A DNA stretch of 13,552 nucleotides from Oligoflexia bacterium (GCA_903858975.1 CAIOKW010000326.1:1-13552); one strand, 5' to 3'; shown: positions 1 to 7,930, counted from the first letter of the stretch. Made by a program: numbers and translations. Notes: generated from the sequence alone by a model not told the origin.

Positions 1-1
1 C

Positions 2-664
2 AATCCTCGCTGGTTTCTCCCCTCTGACTTTAAGCCGATTGACCCATTCGCTCCCCCTACTCCGCAAGATGTAGCGGCGACGGCTGGCCTACCACCAAAA
101 ATGACCGCTGATGAAATTACCCGAAAAACACGCGGATCAGGATTTCAAAGTTTCGAGTTCTGGGGCCCCATTTTAGATTCATCCGGAATTAGAGCTTCCC
201 GCTTTAAAGGTAAAGAGACGGAGATGAGTTTCATCAGCGCATCCCATGCGCGGATCTATCAGATGAAAAAAGAGTCGATCTACTCCAAGATTAAGTATGA
301 GGTCATTCGGCAGCCCGCTAATCCGAACCTCACCAAAGAAGAAAACGACAAATTCTCAAGCCTCTCAGCCCTCGTAAAAATTGAGAACACGCGTCCCTTC
401 GAGCTTGAAGAACCCAAAGACGCCAACTACGTCAACACCTACGTCATTCTCAACAATATTAAAAAGATCAAATTCACCTACTACAAACAGGAAGATAAGG
501 ACGGAAGCAAAGAATGGGATTCTGAATCGAGTGAACCGAAAGGATCCTTCCCCACCTCCATTGGAATGGAAGTGACGCTGGTGGGTCCAAAGGAACGGAT
601 TCTTGAAGAAAAAGTTTATTTTAATCTGGAGACGCCCAATGATGTCCTTCCAAAGACTTACTGA
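2..664 (+). CDS. gspJ: T2SS minor pseudopilin GspJ, C-terminal part (5' truncated by window edge)
   Basis: The frame is open to the left edge, so the true start and the prepilin N-terminal helix lie outside the window; about 220 codons remain, ending in TGA at 662-664. GspJ is a minor pseudopilin that forms the tip of the periplasmic T2SS pseudopilus with GspI and GspK. The visible part fits the GspJ globular domain: a beta-rich region with 'FISASHARIYQ' and 'SKIKYEVIRQ', then the typical late segment 'LNNIKKIKFTYYKQ' followed by a Trp-containing hydrophilic loop and 'FPTSIGMEVTLVGP', which matches the family's 'llegVkslrfrYyd...lPkaVrvtl' pattern. It overlaps the start of gspK by 26 bp and heads the gspJKLMN order. 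The assignment rests on this pattern plus context; the low sequence conservation of GspJ is the main uncertainty. Confidence 0.85.
   Translation, partial: NPRWFLPSDFKPIDPFAPPTPQDVAATAGLPPKMTADEITRKTRGSGFQSFEFWGPILDSSGIRASRFKGKETEMSFISASHARIYQMKKESIYSKIKYEVIRQPANPNLTKEENDKFSSLSALVKIENTRPFELEEPKDANYVNTYVILNNIKKIKFTYYKQEDKDGSKEWDSESSEPKGSFPTSIGMEVTLVGPKERILEEKVYFNLETPNDVLPKTY
628..631 (+). promoter_or_regulatory. Shine-Dalgarno site deciding the gspK start
   Basis: GGAG lies 7 nt upstream of ATG 639 inside the end of gspJ. It supports ATG 639 over the upstream TTG at 603 and gives a prepilin leader of ordinary length (12 residues). Confidence 0.6.
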
Positions 665-2021
665 TAAAAAAGGCGTTGCCCTCTTCATTGTTCTCGCATC
701 CATGGCGACTCTCGGAATTTTTGTAGGCGAGATCACCTACACCGCACAGATCAATCAGAAGCTTGCTTACGATCGATTGGATCAGGTCAAAGCGCAAGCG
801 CTCGCAAAAAGCGGGCTCCGCCTAGCACTCCTCCGGATTCGCGCCTATTCCGAACTCAAAAAAACGATTAGTAAAATGGCTGGCGATTCAGCGGCAGGGG
901 CGGCGGTTGCTAATTCGGTGGTACCCAAATCCATGATTGAAAAGATCTGGGCTGAACCGATTACCGTTCCATTTAGCGGTGATATTTCATCCCTCCCTGG
1001 AACGCTGAAAGACGCCCTTGAGAAATTCAGGAAAGATTCTGGGATGGAGGGAAAGCTCTATATTTCTATTCAGGCCCAATCAAACAAATTCAATTTGAAT
1101 AGCACGCTACCAAGTTTTGCAGCGATCGCCGCACCTGAGAAAAAAACAGATAAGGGAACTACCGGGAGCGATACCGGGACGAGCACTGGAAGCGGTACGG
1201 GCGCAAATCCAACTCCGACTCCCGTCGTCTTCAGCGCAGAACAGTCCCGTCAAATGCTGGGTGAGCAAATTAAAAGTACTTTTCAGAAGAAATTTGAAGA
1301 GGATGAAAAGTTTCGGGATGAATACAGAAGCTTTCGTATTGAGGACTTAGTGGAAGAGATCTTGGGTTGGAGTGATCTCTCCTATGAGTCTCCTCGTGAG
1401 CAATCAAGCCCACTCCCTTTTAAAAAGGCTCCTTTCTACCATATTTCTGAACTTAGCTTTCTTCCCTCCATGGATGATAAAATTTATGAACTTCTTTCTG
1501 CTCAATTTAGTGCGGGGGTCGCCTCCAATATCAACGTAAATACCATTCAAGAGCCTGTTCTTCGGGCTTTACTCCCCCAGATGACTAAAGAAGAGGCAAA
1601 GGCCTTCTACGAGTATCGGGATGGATCTCCTGGCCAAGCGGCCGCTGCTGCCAGCAAGGATGGAGCGAGTGGTGAGGACCATCAATTCAAAACGCCGGAT
1701 GACTTCTATAAATACCTTAAAGATAAAGTTCAGTACTTTATGGGGTCAGAGACCCGAGTGACGGATCTCAAGAACGGCCTTACCCAGCGAGGAATTCAGG
1801 TCACGACCGAAGAAACCAACTTCTTAGTTCATATCGAGGCTACCGTTCAACAAACAAAAAAGACCATGGAGGCCATGGTGAGCCTGATCGATCCGTCAAA
1901 ACAATCCGATACTCCCACTCCCGGGACAACGGTTAAAAACCCCACCACTCCAGCCAACGGAGCCGCCGTTTCAAAAGGCGAAAAGAGCAATTTAAAGGTT
2001 ACTCAACTTAGATTTTTGTGA
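639..2021 (+). CDS. gspK: T2SS minor pseudopilin GspK
   Basis: GspK caps the pseudopilus tip in complex with GspI and GspJ. The 460-residue product has a short charged leader ending in Gly12, then a hydrophobic helix beginning VALFIVLASMATLGIFVG. This is a prepilin-peptidase site (cleavage after Gly12) lacking Glu at +5, which is the known exception of GspK among pseudopilins. A long alpha-rich domain follows. 'KFNLNST' near 150 and 'NINVNTIQEPVLRALLP' near 297-313 match the conserved GspK signatures. Residues about 168-196 are a Gly/Ser/Thr/Pro-rich linker, and a second low-complexity stretch lies near 421-446. I chose ATG 639 because GGAG at 628-631 precedes it by 7 nt; ATG 642 is possible. 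A TTG at 603 would add 12 residues to the leader but has no such site. The start lies inside gspJ, implying translational coupling. Confidence 0.93.
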   Translation: MMSFQRLTDKKGVALFIVLASMATLGIFVGEITYTAQINQKLAYDRLDQVKAQALAKSGLRLALLRIRAYSELKKTISKMAGDSAAGAAVANSVVPKSMIEKIWAEPITVPFSGDISSLPGTLKDALEKFRKDSGMEGKLYISIQAQSNKFNLNSTLPSFAAIAAPEKKTDKGTTGSDTGTSTGSGTGANPTPTPVVFSAEQSRQMLGEQIKSTFQKKFEEDEKFRDEYRSFRIEDLVEEILGWSDLSYESPREQSSPLPFKKAPFYHISELSFLPSMDDKIYELLSAQFSAGVASNINVNTIQEPVLRALLPQMTKEEAKAFYEYRDGSPGQAAAAASKDGASGEDHQFKTPDDFYKYLKDKVQYFMGSETRVTDLKNGLTQRGIQVTTEETNFLVHIEATVQQTKKTMEAMVSLIDPSKQSDTPTPGTTVKNPTTPANGAAVSKGEKSNLKVTQLRFL

Positions 2022-2022
2022 G

Positions 2023-2028
2023 TATAAT
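2023..2028 (+). promoter_or_regulatory. Perfect -10 box (TATAAT) placed for a leaderless gspL transcript
   Basis: TATAAT lies in the 13-bp gap between the gspK stop and the gspL ATG. With its last T at -7, the predicted transcription start is 2035, the A of the gspL start codon. No Shine-Dalgarno sequence lies at normal distance upstream of this ATG. The -35 region around 1999-2006 is poor, and a TG lies one base away from the extended -10 position. This could be an internal promoter giving leaderless gspL mRNA, or simply an A/T-rich gap. Confidence 0.35.
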
Positions 2029-2034
2029 TACACT

Positions 2035-3663
2035 ATGCGAGTCTATGGACTGGACATCTCTAAAGACGCAATTGCCTGTGTTGAAATAGAGACCGCGTTC
2101 GGCAAATTTGAAATTCGTGAAACTCATGAACTGCCTCTTCCACAGGGGCTTGATGCCCTTTCCATTGACCCCATTGCCTCGGCAGCTGGACTCTTAAATC
2201 AACTTCCTGGAAAACCTGATCGACTGGTTACGGCCCTCCCGGCTGAAATTGCAACCTTTCGAAACCTTCAACTCGCAACCAAAGATAAAAAAGCGATTCG
2301 GGCAGCCTTGGAGTTTGAACTCGAAGACGATCTGCCTTTTGAACGCGAGAATCTCCATTATGATTCAGCCATCTTAGATGCAGGAAGTCAGGGCTCGCTC
2401 ATTCACATTGGTGCAGTTAAAAAAGATAATTTCTTAAAGCACCTGGAGCATCTGACCACGATGGGCGTTGATCCGGATATCATTACAACGGATGCTTGGG
2501 CATTTCGAAGCCTCTTCTCTCGGATTCAGAAGACTCCAAATAAGGGAGAATGGACTGAATCATCTCTCCTCATCGGCTTTGAGAAACATAAAACCTATTT
2601 TTATGTGAATTCAAAGAATCGTCCCGTTTTGTACCGTGAAATTCCATTTGGATTAAAAACCATCGAGCGAAAACTTCAAGAGCAGATGGGTGCAACAACT
2701 GAGGAATTAAAATCCTACATTCAAGATATTGGGGTCAGCGGAATTGATGAACAAGTTTCCAATGCGATTGCTGACATCCTAGAGACCCTTGTGCCAGAAC
2801 TGAAGCAAACCGAGCTCGCCGCCCGCTCACAGCTTCAAGGATCATTTGACCAAGTCTATGTCACCGGGGAAGGCTCACTCCTTCCTGGCTTTATGGATTG
2901 GCTCTCAGACGCCCTTCAAAAACCGTGTCAGTTATTCCGCCCTTTAAGCCTCCTCTCGGGTGCATCAGTTACTTATTCAGATCTCTCAGAGATTCGATTT
3001 GCAAAGGCGCTCGCACTTGCGATGTCTTTAATCCCTCAAGATAAAGCACCTGTTTTAAATCTTCGAAAAGGCGATTTTTCAAAGGCCTCATTGAATGGAA
3101 GTTCGCCTCTTGAGCTCATTAAAAAACCGCTCCCCTACATTCTTGTCATGTCCCTAGTGTTCTTTGCGACGAAGACCATCGAATACAACTATTTTCGAAG
3201 CAAACTGAGTGAAACCGAGGAAAATGTAAAGCGCGCAGTTAAGTCGTACTACGGTGGGATTTCAGATAGTGCTGCTCGGACCTACCTTGCAGATCCTGAA
3301 AAATTGAAGAAAACCATTATGAATGATGTGGCTAAGGAGCGTGAGCTTGCGAAGCTTCTCTCTCCTAACCCAAATTCACCGCTCGAGTTTTTGAAAAATC
3401 TATCTCAAAAACTGGGGAAAGATGTCGTTCTCGATCTGGCTACCTTTGATCTCGGTGCTGACTACACGGACCGTTTCACTGAGAATAAAGCGATTAAAGC
3501 AAGTCTCACTTTTATTGTGAGCAATCCACAAATTATCTCTAAACTCTCCGACATCATCGAGAAGAACTTTGCGCTCAAAAAGGGGAACTCTGAGGAGTTC
3601 ACTCAAGAGGGTAAGAAAGTTTATCGTATTATTTTTTCGGGTACCCTTGGGGCGGTAAAATAG
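2035..3663 (+). CDS. gspL: T2SS inner-membrane platform protein GspL (actin-like/PilM-like cytoplasmic domain)
   Basis: GspL links the cytoplasmic secretion ATPase GspE to the inner-membrane platform and to GspM. The 542-residue product begins with an actin-like fold of PilM type: 'YGLDISKDAIACVEIE' at 4-19 (phosphate-1-like loop), 'ALEFELEDDLPFERENLHYD' at 91-110, and 'VYVTGEGSLLPGF' at 274-286 (phosphate-2-like loop, with Glu where Gly is usual). 'VLNLRKGDFS' at about 340-349 matches the segment that precedes the membrane helix in GspL. One transmembrane helix follows at about 366-380, then a periplasmic coiled coil and a ferredoxin-like C-terminal domain. It is longer than many proteobacterial GspL (about 400 residues). 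It starts 13 bp after gspK and ends 1 bp before gspM. No ribosome site is evident (see the -10 box at 2023). A PilM-type assignment is excluded by the membrane helix and the T2SS context. Confidence 0.9.
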   Translation: MRVYGLDISKDAIACVEIETAFGKFEIRETHELPLPQGLDALSIDPIASAAGLLNQLPGKPDRLVTALPAEIATFRNLQLATKDKKAIRAALEFELEDDLPFERENLHYDSAILDAGSQGSLIHIGAVKKDNFLKHLEHLTTMGVDPDIITTDAWAFRSLFSRIQKTPNKGEWTESSLLIGFEKHKTYFYVNSKNRPVLYREIPFGLKTIERKLQEQMGATTEELKSYIQDIGVSGIDEQVSNAIADILETLVPELKQTELAARSQLQGSFDQVYVTGEGSLLPGFMDWLSDALQKPCQLFRPLSLLSGASVTYSDLSEIRFAKALALAMSLIPQDKAPVLNLRKGDFSKASLNGSSPLELIKKPLPYILVMSLVFFATKTIEYNYFRSKLSETEENVKRAVKSYYGGISDSAARTYLADPEKLKKTIMNDVAKERELAKLLSPNPNSPLEFLKNLSQKLGKDVVLDLATFDLGADYTDRFTENKAIKASLTFIVSNPQIISKLSDIIEKNFALKKGNSEEFTQEGKKVYRIIFSGTLGAVK

Positions 3664-3664
3664 G

Positions 3665-4261
3665 ATGGCGACGAACACCACTTTTGATAAAATTAAAGAG
3701 CAAGAATGGTTTCAACAACTTTCGAATTCCTACCAGCAACTCACACCCGATCAGCAAAATTATGTTAAATGGGGCAGCATGGGTGGTGGATTCCTGCTCG
3801 GCTTTTATCTCATCTTCTCTGTAATTCAGTCAGCAAACACAGCCAAGACTGACTACTATCAAAAGCAAGAACTCGCTCAAGTCCTGACCCAAGCAAATGA
3901 TGAAATTCGACGATTAAAAGGTCAAAATGCAGGATTTGCTCAAGGCACTCCTCAGACTTGGCTCACGGTGTTTCAAGGCCTGGCAAGCTTGCAGGGACTC
4001 CCTCCGGATTCAATTGAAATCCTAAAGGAATCCCCAGGCGCTGCCCAAAATGTGATTCAAGAAACCTTACTGGAAGTAAAGGTGAAGTCCGCACCGATTC
4101 GACAACTCGTGCAGATGCTCTATACCATCGATCATGGAAGCCCACCCATGAAACTCAAGGGGCTGATTATTGAATCCAGTGCCGCTGAAGGTCTGTTGAA
4201 TGCAAAACTGAATATTAGCGGGTATATGGCGAAGCCCGAAAAAACGGAAAAAGCAAAATGA
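3665..4261 (+). CDS. gspM: T2SS inner-membrane platform protein GspM
   Basis: GspM is a bitopic inner-membrane protein that partners GspL in the T2SS assembly platform. The 198-residue product has a short cytoplasmic N-terminus, one transmembrane helix at about 36-55 (GSMGGGFLLGFYLIFSVI region), a coiled-coil stretch at about 58-90, and a small ferredoxin-like periplasmic domain with 'LLEVKVKSAPIRQLVQML' and 'LKGLIIESS...LNAKLNISGY', as in the GspM family. It begins one base after the gspL stop; a GGGGcGG stretch at 3649-3655 lies 9 nt upstream of the ATG. Its last codons overlap the gspN start as ATGA. GspM is poorly conserved in sequence, so topology, size and position between gspL and gspN carry much of the call. 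Confidence 0.88.
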   Translation: MATNTTFDKIKEQEWFQQLSNSYQQLTPDQQNYVKWGSMGGGFLLGFYLIFSVIQSANTAKTDYYQKQELAQVLTQANDEIRRLKGQNAGFAQGTPQTWLTVFQGLASLQGLPPDSIEILKESPGAAQNVIQETLLEVKVKSAPIRQLVQMLYTIDHGSPPMKLKGLIIESSAAEGLLNAKLNISGYMAKPEKTEKAK

Positions 4262-5175
4262 CTGACGGAATTTCTACTCCATCGAATGCAACAAAAGTTC
4301 CTAAGCTGATTGGAATTGGCGTTCTTTTTATTTTTTGTATCGTGCTGATGACCCTGACGAAGTTGCCTGAGGTGAGAATTACAGGATTTCTTCAAGGAAT
4401 GGTGCAATCGGCTCTGGATCCATATGGTATTTACCTTTCTGATCATGGCCGGCAGCTCTCCTTTTTAAAGGGCCTCACTTACACCTTAGATCACCCTACT
4501 TTGGAGCTTGCAGACCAGACTCGAATTGAATTTGATGACCTGACCGTCAGACCTAAACTCCTCATGCTTTTAACTGGAAAGATGGGTGTGTCTGCCCGCC
4601 TTCACCAGGGAGCTTCCGAAATCGCTCTCGATGCGGGCGGTAAAGGTGACAAGATTGATGCGAGCTTATCGCTTCAGGATATTGACCTCGGCAAGCTGGG
4701 TGTTCTCGCGTTTGCTGCGGGCTTAAAGGGCGGCGGTATAATTAGCGGTACAGGCCACATTGATGGCGCCCTTTCTGATCTCAGTACCCTAAATGGTAAT
4801 CTAGATTTTAAACTGAAAAAGATTCACTTAGACGAACAGAACCTGATGGGATTTCAAATTCCTTCCATCAACGTTTCTGAAGGTGATCTCACGATTGAAA
4901 TTCGCTCAGGCAAACTCGTGATCAAGAGCGTTCAGATTGGAAAAGGAACTGATGATCTTAGGGTATCGGTCTCAGGAGATATGGCTTTGAATCGTAACCT
5001 CAATTCAAGCGCACTGAACCTGCGAGCGGTACTTGGAATTTCAGATAAAGTGAAGCAAAGCTTCTCGATTCTTGAGTCTATTCTTGGAAGCGCCAAGATG
5101 TCTGACGGTCGTTACGCCTATAAATTGACGGGCTCACTTGCAGCACCGATGCCCATTCCTGATCCAGGTAAGTAA
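4258..5175 (+). CDS. gspN: T2SS protein GspN (AsmA-like, deltaproteobacterial/Leptospira type)
   Basis: GspN is an accessory T2SS protein anchored in the inner membrane; its exact role is unsettled. The 305-residue product has a cytoplasmic N-terminus of about 15 residues, one membrane helix at about 16-37, and a periplasmic beta-rich region with repeated amphipathic strands ('LTYTLDHPTLELADQTRIEF', 'ARLHQGASEIALDAGGKGD', 'GIISGTGHIDGALSDLSTLN', 'LRVSVSGDMALN') typical of AsmA-like folds and of the long GspN form found beside gspL and gspM in delta-type bacteria. It ends in a Pro-rich tail. The start overlaps the gspM stop (ATGA), with GGAAA at 4246-4250 as ribosome site 7 nt upstream. It is the last T2SS gene here; no hairpin terminator follows. 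Confidence 0.87.
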   Translation: MTDGISTPSNATKVPKLIGIGVLFIFCIVLMTLTKLPEVRITGFLQGMVQSALDPYGIYLSDHGRQLSFLKGLTYTLDHPTLELADQTRIEFDDLTVRPKLLMLLTGKMGVSARLHQGASEIALDAGGKGDKIDASLSLQDIDLGKLGVLAFAAGLKGGGIISGTGHIDGALSDLSTLNGNLDFKLKKIHLDEQNLMGFQIPSINVSEGDLTIEIRSGKLVIKSVQIGKGTDDLRVSVSGDMALNRNLNSSALNLRAVLGISDKVKQSFSILESILGSAKMSDGRYAYKLTGSLAAPMPIPDPGK

Positions 5176-5189
5176 TTTTAAAAATTCGC

Positions 5190-5219
5190 TTCATCGGGCG
5201 GCGCATCCTCTCGTAGACT
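5190..5219 (+). promoter_or_regulatory. Possible weak promoter giving a leaderless lipoprotein transcript
   Basis: The 50-bp gap after gspN has TTCATC (5190-5195), an 18-bp spacer and TAGACT (5214-5219). The final T at -7 puts the transcription start at 5226, the A of the first ATG of the lipoprotein gene, the same geometry as at gspL. No ribosome site is seen in this gap at usable distance. Both hexamers are imperfect (3/6 and 4/6), so this is tentative. Confidence 0.3.
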
Positions 5220-5225
5220 GTTGCC

Positions 5226-6029
5226 ATGATGAAACCTGCTTTCTTTTTTATCGGTCTCCTTTTTTCACTCCCTGCCTGTAATCTCTACAGTGGGCTCAGC
5301 AACCCAGCAAACGATGCTCAGTACTTAAGTGCTGCTCGAGGATGCTTAGATCGAGGTGACTATGATTGCGCACTATCGAATTACCAAAAACTTTCAGACT
5401 CCTATATTGATGTCAGAGTAAACGAGACCTCACTCACTACGCTTGCGAAGAATAATATTTTCTCCATGTCAGACTTGATTGGGTCACTCGGAAGCAATCG
5501 CGGCAGTGGCGCATCTTTCGCGACCATGGCAAATGACTTAGCTACTCGAGGTGCTGCGACGGCCGCAAACCGTGTACTGATTCAAGAGACCTATCTCGAC
5601 AATGATTCAATTACGAACACTAAACTGAAAGCCTTCTCGAAATTCATCTCCGCACTCTCCATGTTCAATGCAGTTCTTGGGGCTGCGATTCCTTCCGGAG
5701 GAGTTCTCAGCGCCTCGAACATCGTGAGTAACCCCTCTGCTTGTCGAAGCGACGGAAGCGCCTTCTGTACTCAGTGTACTGCTCCAAACGGTACAGCGCT
5801 CACTTATGCAGCCGGTGATACCACTACCCTCAATTCAGCCACCGGCTGGTCTGGAGCTGCAACAATTCAAAAGCTTCTGGATGCCGCTTCAAAAGCGAAT
5901 ACTCAGGCCGGGATCTTCACGGGGAGCAATACTTCTTCAGGAATTTTCCAATCGATTCAGCAGATCTCAACGCTATCGGGAGCCGAAGGTTGCGTCAGAC
6001 AGAGCCTTCTCACTATTTTAAACCTTTAA
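5226..6029 (+). CDS. Predicted outer-membrane lipoprotein with a TPR-like N-terminal segment
   Basis: I do not recognise this as a named family. The 267-residue product starts with a short signal peptide ending in lipobox LPAC at 15-18, so Cys18 should be lipidated. Asn at +2 and Leu at +3 do not match the E. coli inner-membrane retention signal (Asp at +2), so the outer membrane is the likely site. Residues about 31-60 ('YLSAARGCLDRGDYDCALSN') look like one tetratricopeptide-type helix pair. Six further Cys (40, 48, 173, 181, 184, 256) could form periplasmic disulfides. The middle is Ala/Ser/Asn/Thr-rich and helical, with a Cys cluster at 173-184. It follows gspN by 50 bp and precedes the beta-barrel gene by 18 bp, so these are probably co-transcribed. 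The start could be ATG 5226 or 5229. Its function is unknown; a helper of the adjacent barrel or of the T2SS is only a guess. Confidence 0.8.
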   Translation: MMKPAFFFIGLLFSLPACNLYSGLSNPANDAQYLSAARGCLDRGDYDCALSNYQKLSDSYIDVRVNETSLTTLAKNNIFSMSDLIGSLGSNRGSGASFATMANDLATRGAATAANRVLIQETYLDNDSITNTKLKAFSKFISALSMFNAVLGAAIPSGGVLSASNIVSNPSACRSDGSAFCTQCTAPNGTALTYAAGDTTTLNSATGWSGAATIQKLLDAASKANTQAGIFTGSNTSSGIFQSIQQISTLSGAEGCVRQSLLTILNL

Positions 6030-6047
6030 TCGGATAGGACATTATTT

Positions 6048-7160
6048 ATGAAACACACTCTTAATATTTTAAAGTTTTCACTCCTATCGATGGCGCTGAG
6101 CGCTTCTGCTCTCGCCTATTCCCCCATCTTGCGTGATTTTCATAGCGTGAGGACGGCCGGAATGGGTGATATTCGTTACACCGTTGGCGAATATGAAGAG
6201 AATTTTTTTGCAAACCCCGCTCGATCCACCGAAAACCCTGGGAATCTTCTTCAGCTACCCCAGCTTTCGTTTGAAACGAGTTCTGGCACGATTGGATCCA
6301 TCAGTTCCCTGATCAAATCCGGAAATGGTCTTCAGACCTTTCAAGATTCAGTAGGAAAGCCTCTTTCCGCTCGCGCTCAGATGGTTTTTCCAGCCTTTTA
6401 TAAACGTCACTTTTGGACGGATGATTGGAGTTTTGGAATTGGGGCATTTGTTTCTGCTCAAACGATTCCAGTTTTAAGTCAATCAGGCTCGATTGATCCA
6501 ACGACCGCGATCGCAGCAGGCCCAGTGCTCAACTTAAGTCGACGCCTCCTTTCCGAAGATCGCTTGTCTGTGGGAATGAATCTTCGCACTGAAGTGCGAG
6601 CAAGTTCTAACTCGCAGTTTAGCGTTCAAGAGTTCTTGAGCGGAACGAACCTTTCGAGTGCGGTTACCGGTGGCAGTGGCTTCGGCGCTGATTTTGATCT
6701 TGGCGCAAGCTTTAGACCTCACTGGACCCTCGGTCATTTCCAATATGAAATTGATGTTGCTGTGAATAACCTTCTCGGTGGAAAATACACCAATATTGGT
6801 AAACCTGTTGCATCCTGGAAGGGCGACCCTTTTGCTACGAAGACCGCTTTCAGCTTTGGTCTCTCTGCGACTAAGAAGAACGCCTGGATTTTTGATACCC
6901 TCGTGATCGCCATCGAAACCACAGACAACGGCAATAACACGAATGGGAGCTTTTATCGCACCCTACACCTCGGTTCAGAAGCGGCTTGGAAACTTTTCCG
7001 TCTCCGCACGGGATTGAATCAAGGTTACTATACTGCGGGCCTTGGGATTGATCTCTTGTTCTTAAACCTCAACTTTGCTACCTATGGGGAAGAGCTTGGA
7101 CTGAATCCAGGCGTGATGGAAGATCGTCGCTATGCCCTCCAACTTGGATTCCAAATTTAG
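6048..7160 (+). CDS. Outer-membrane beta-barrel protein, FadL/TraF-like
   Basis: The 370-residue product has a Sec signal peptide with probable cleavage after ASALA (residue 23). Just after it, 'RTAGMGDIRYTVGEYEENFFANPA' resembles the N-terminal signature of FadL/OmpP1- and TraF/PorV-type barrels ('a.gMGgA.vA..dd..a.f.NPA'). The remainder alternates short polar turns with aromatic amphipathic strands (e.g. 'DWSFGIGAFVSAQT', 'GFGADFDLGASFRPHW', 'FQYEIDVAVNNLLGG', 'AFSFGLSATKK', 'YALQLGFQI'), as expected for an outer-membrane barrel. The final residue is Ile instead of the common Phe/Trp. AGGA at 6036-6039 sits 8 nt before the ATG. It lies between the lipoprotein gene and the EI24-like gene, whose start it overlaps by 29 bp. 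The substrate, if it is a channel, cannot be told from sequence. Confidence 0.8.
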   Translation: MKHTLNILKFSLLSMALSASALAYSPILRDFHSVRTAGMGDIRYTVGEYEENFFANPARSTENPGNLLQLPQLSFETSSGTIGSISSLIKSGNGLQTFQDSVGKPLSARAQMVFPAFYKRHFWTDDWSFGIGAFVSAQTIPVLSQSGSIDPTTAIAAGPVLNLSRRLLSEDRLSVGMNLRTEVRASSNSQFSVQEFLSGTNLSSAVTGGSGFGADFDLGASFRPHWTLGHFQYEIDVAVNNLLGGKYTNIGKPVASWKGDPFATKTAFSFGLSATKKNAWIFDTLVIAIETTDNGNNTNGSFYRTLHLGSEAAWKLFRLRTGLNQGYYTAGLGIDLLFLNLNFATYGEELGLNPGVMEDRRYALQLGFQI

Positions 7161-7851
7161 TCAGTTTCTAGTCGGCTTCTCAGCACCTGTAAGAGCCCTA
7201 CAACTCTTGCTTGTCAGACCAAAACTGCTGAGTCTCTTCGCTTTACCGATGATGATCACGCTCACTACCGTTGCGGTGCTGATCTACGCTCTTCTCATTG
7301 GAGCCTGGTCCTGGTCGCAAGCTGCGTTTCACAGTGCGATGGGCGCGTATGCGGGAATTTTAAGTGGCACTCTCACGATGATTATTGGAATCATCGTTCT
7401 GTTTTTTTCATTTCAAGTCTTGAGCTTATTGATTGCGCTCGTGTCCTCTCCCTTTAACGACCTGCTTGCAGAAGAGACCGAACGCGCTTGCGGGGAGCGG
7501 GAAATCAAACTGGGCTTCCCGGGATTAGTGAGAGTGTTTTTCTTAGACCTCAGGAAAACGATTTTGGCCTTGATTCTGCTTTCAGCCCTGACGCTCTTTG
7601 GCTTTATCCCAGTGATTGGAGTACTCAGTTACCTAGGGCTTTCTCTCGTGAGCGCGTTTATCTATATTACCTACCCACTGAACCGAAGAAAGGCCGGAGT
7701 CGGCGCCACACTCCATTGGATGCGAATTCATTTCTTTCGATCTTTAGGATTTGGGATGGCCACCACGCTTCTTTTTTCCATTCCGGTTCTGAACTTCTTT
7801 GCGCTTCCTCTGTCTGTAATCGGTGGAACGATCGTTTACCTCAAGAAATAA
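7132..7851 (+). CDS. EI24/CysZ-like multi-pass inner-membrane protein
   Basis: The 239-residue product is strongly hydrophobic, with helices at about 32-58, 75-105, 142-160, 160-182 and 205-232. The conserved feature of the EI24/CysZ domain is visible: 'SSPFNDLLAEETERACG' at 105-121, matching the family 'aPFnDllaekve' motif after the second hydrophobic stretch. In E. coli the family member CysZ imports sulfate, but many homologues occur without cysteine genes. No sulfate-assimilation gene lies here, so I give no substrate and no gene symbol. The start ATG 7132 lies inside the preceding barrel gene (29-bp overlap), with GGAAG at 7118-7122 upstream by 9 nt, which indicates coupled translation. 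It is the last gene of this plus-strand run and converges on the pilin gene. Confidence 0.83.
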   Translation: MPSNLDSKFSQFLVGFSAPVRALQLLLVRPKLLSLFALPMMITLTTVAVLIYALLIGAWSWSQAAFHSAMGAYAGILSGTLTMIIGIIVLFFSFQVLSLLIALVSSPFNDLLAEETERACGEREIKLGFPGLVRVFFLDLRKTILALILLSALTLFGFIPVIGVLSYLGLSLVSAFIYITYPLNRRKAGVGATLHWMRIHFFRSLGFGMATTLLFSIPVLNFFALPLSVIGGTIVYLKK

Positions 7852-7898
7852 AAAAAGCGCACCACAACTCCTGGAGGGTATCCAAAGTGTGATGCGCT
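7849..7898 (-). terminator. Rho-independent terminator of the pilin gene (possibly shared with the EI24-like gene)
   Basis: The arms AGCGCACCACA (7856-7866) and TGTGATGCGCT (7888-7898) form an 11-bp stem with one mismatch. Read on the minus strand the mismatch becomes a G-U pair, and the stem is followed directly by a run of seven T opposite 7850-7856. The loop holds a smaller hairpin (TGGA/TCCA, 7872-7875 and 7881-7884). It begins 32 bp after the pilin stop. On the plus strand only A/T-rich sequence follows, so termination there would be weaker. It also overlaps the last codon of the EI24-like gene. Confidence 0.8.
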
Positions 7899-7930
7899 AG
7901 AATCTCTAAAATTTTAATTTTGGCTTTATT

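Noticed and set aside
603..641. TTG at 603 as the gspK start
   Set aside because: It lacks a ribosome site and would lengthen the prepilin leader; ATG 639 has GGAG 7 nt upstream.
365..736. Minus-strand open frame opposite gspJ and gspK
   Set aside because: Composition reflects the reverse of strongly coding plus-strand frames, with no ribosome site or recognisable domain.
1165..1230. Gly/Ser/Thr/Pro-coding repeats in gspK as a possible insertion or recombination site
   Set aside because: The frame is intact and such linkers are common in GspK; no direct repeats or mobile-element ends flank it.
7132..7851. Naming the EI24-like protein CysZ (sulfate transporter)
   Set aside because: The family match is good, but no sulfate-assimilation genes are nearby and the family is functionally broad.
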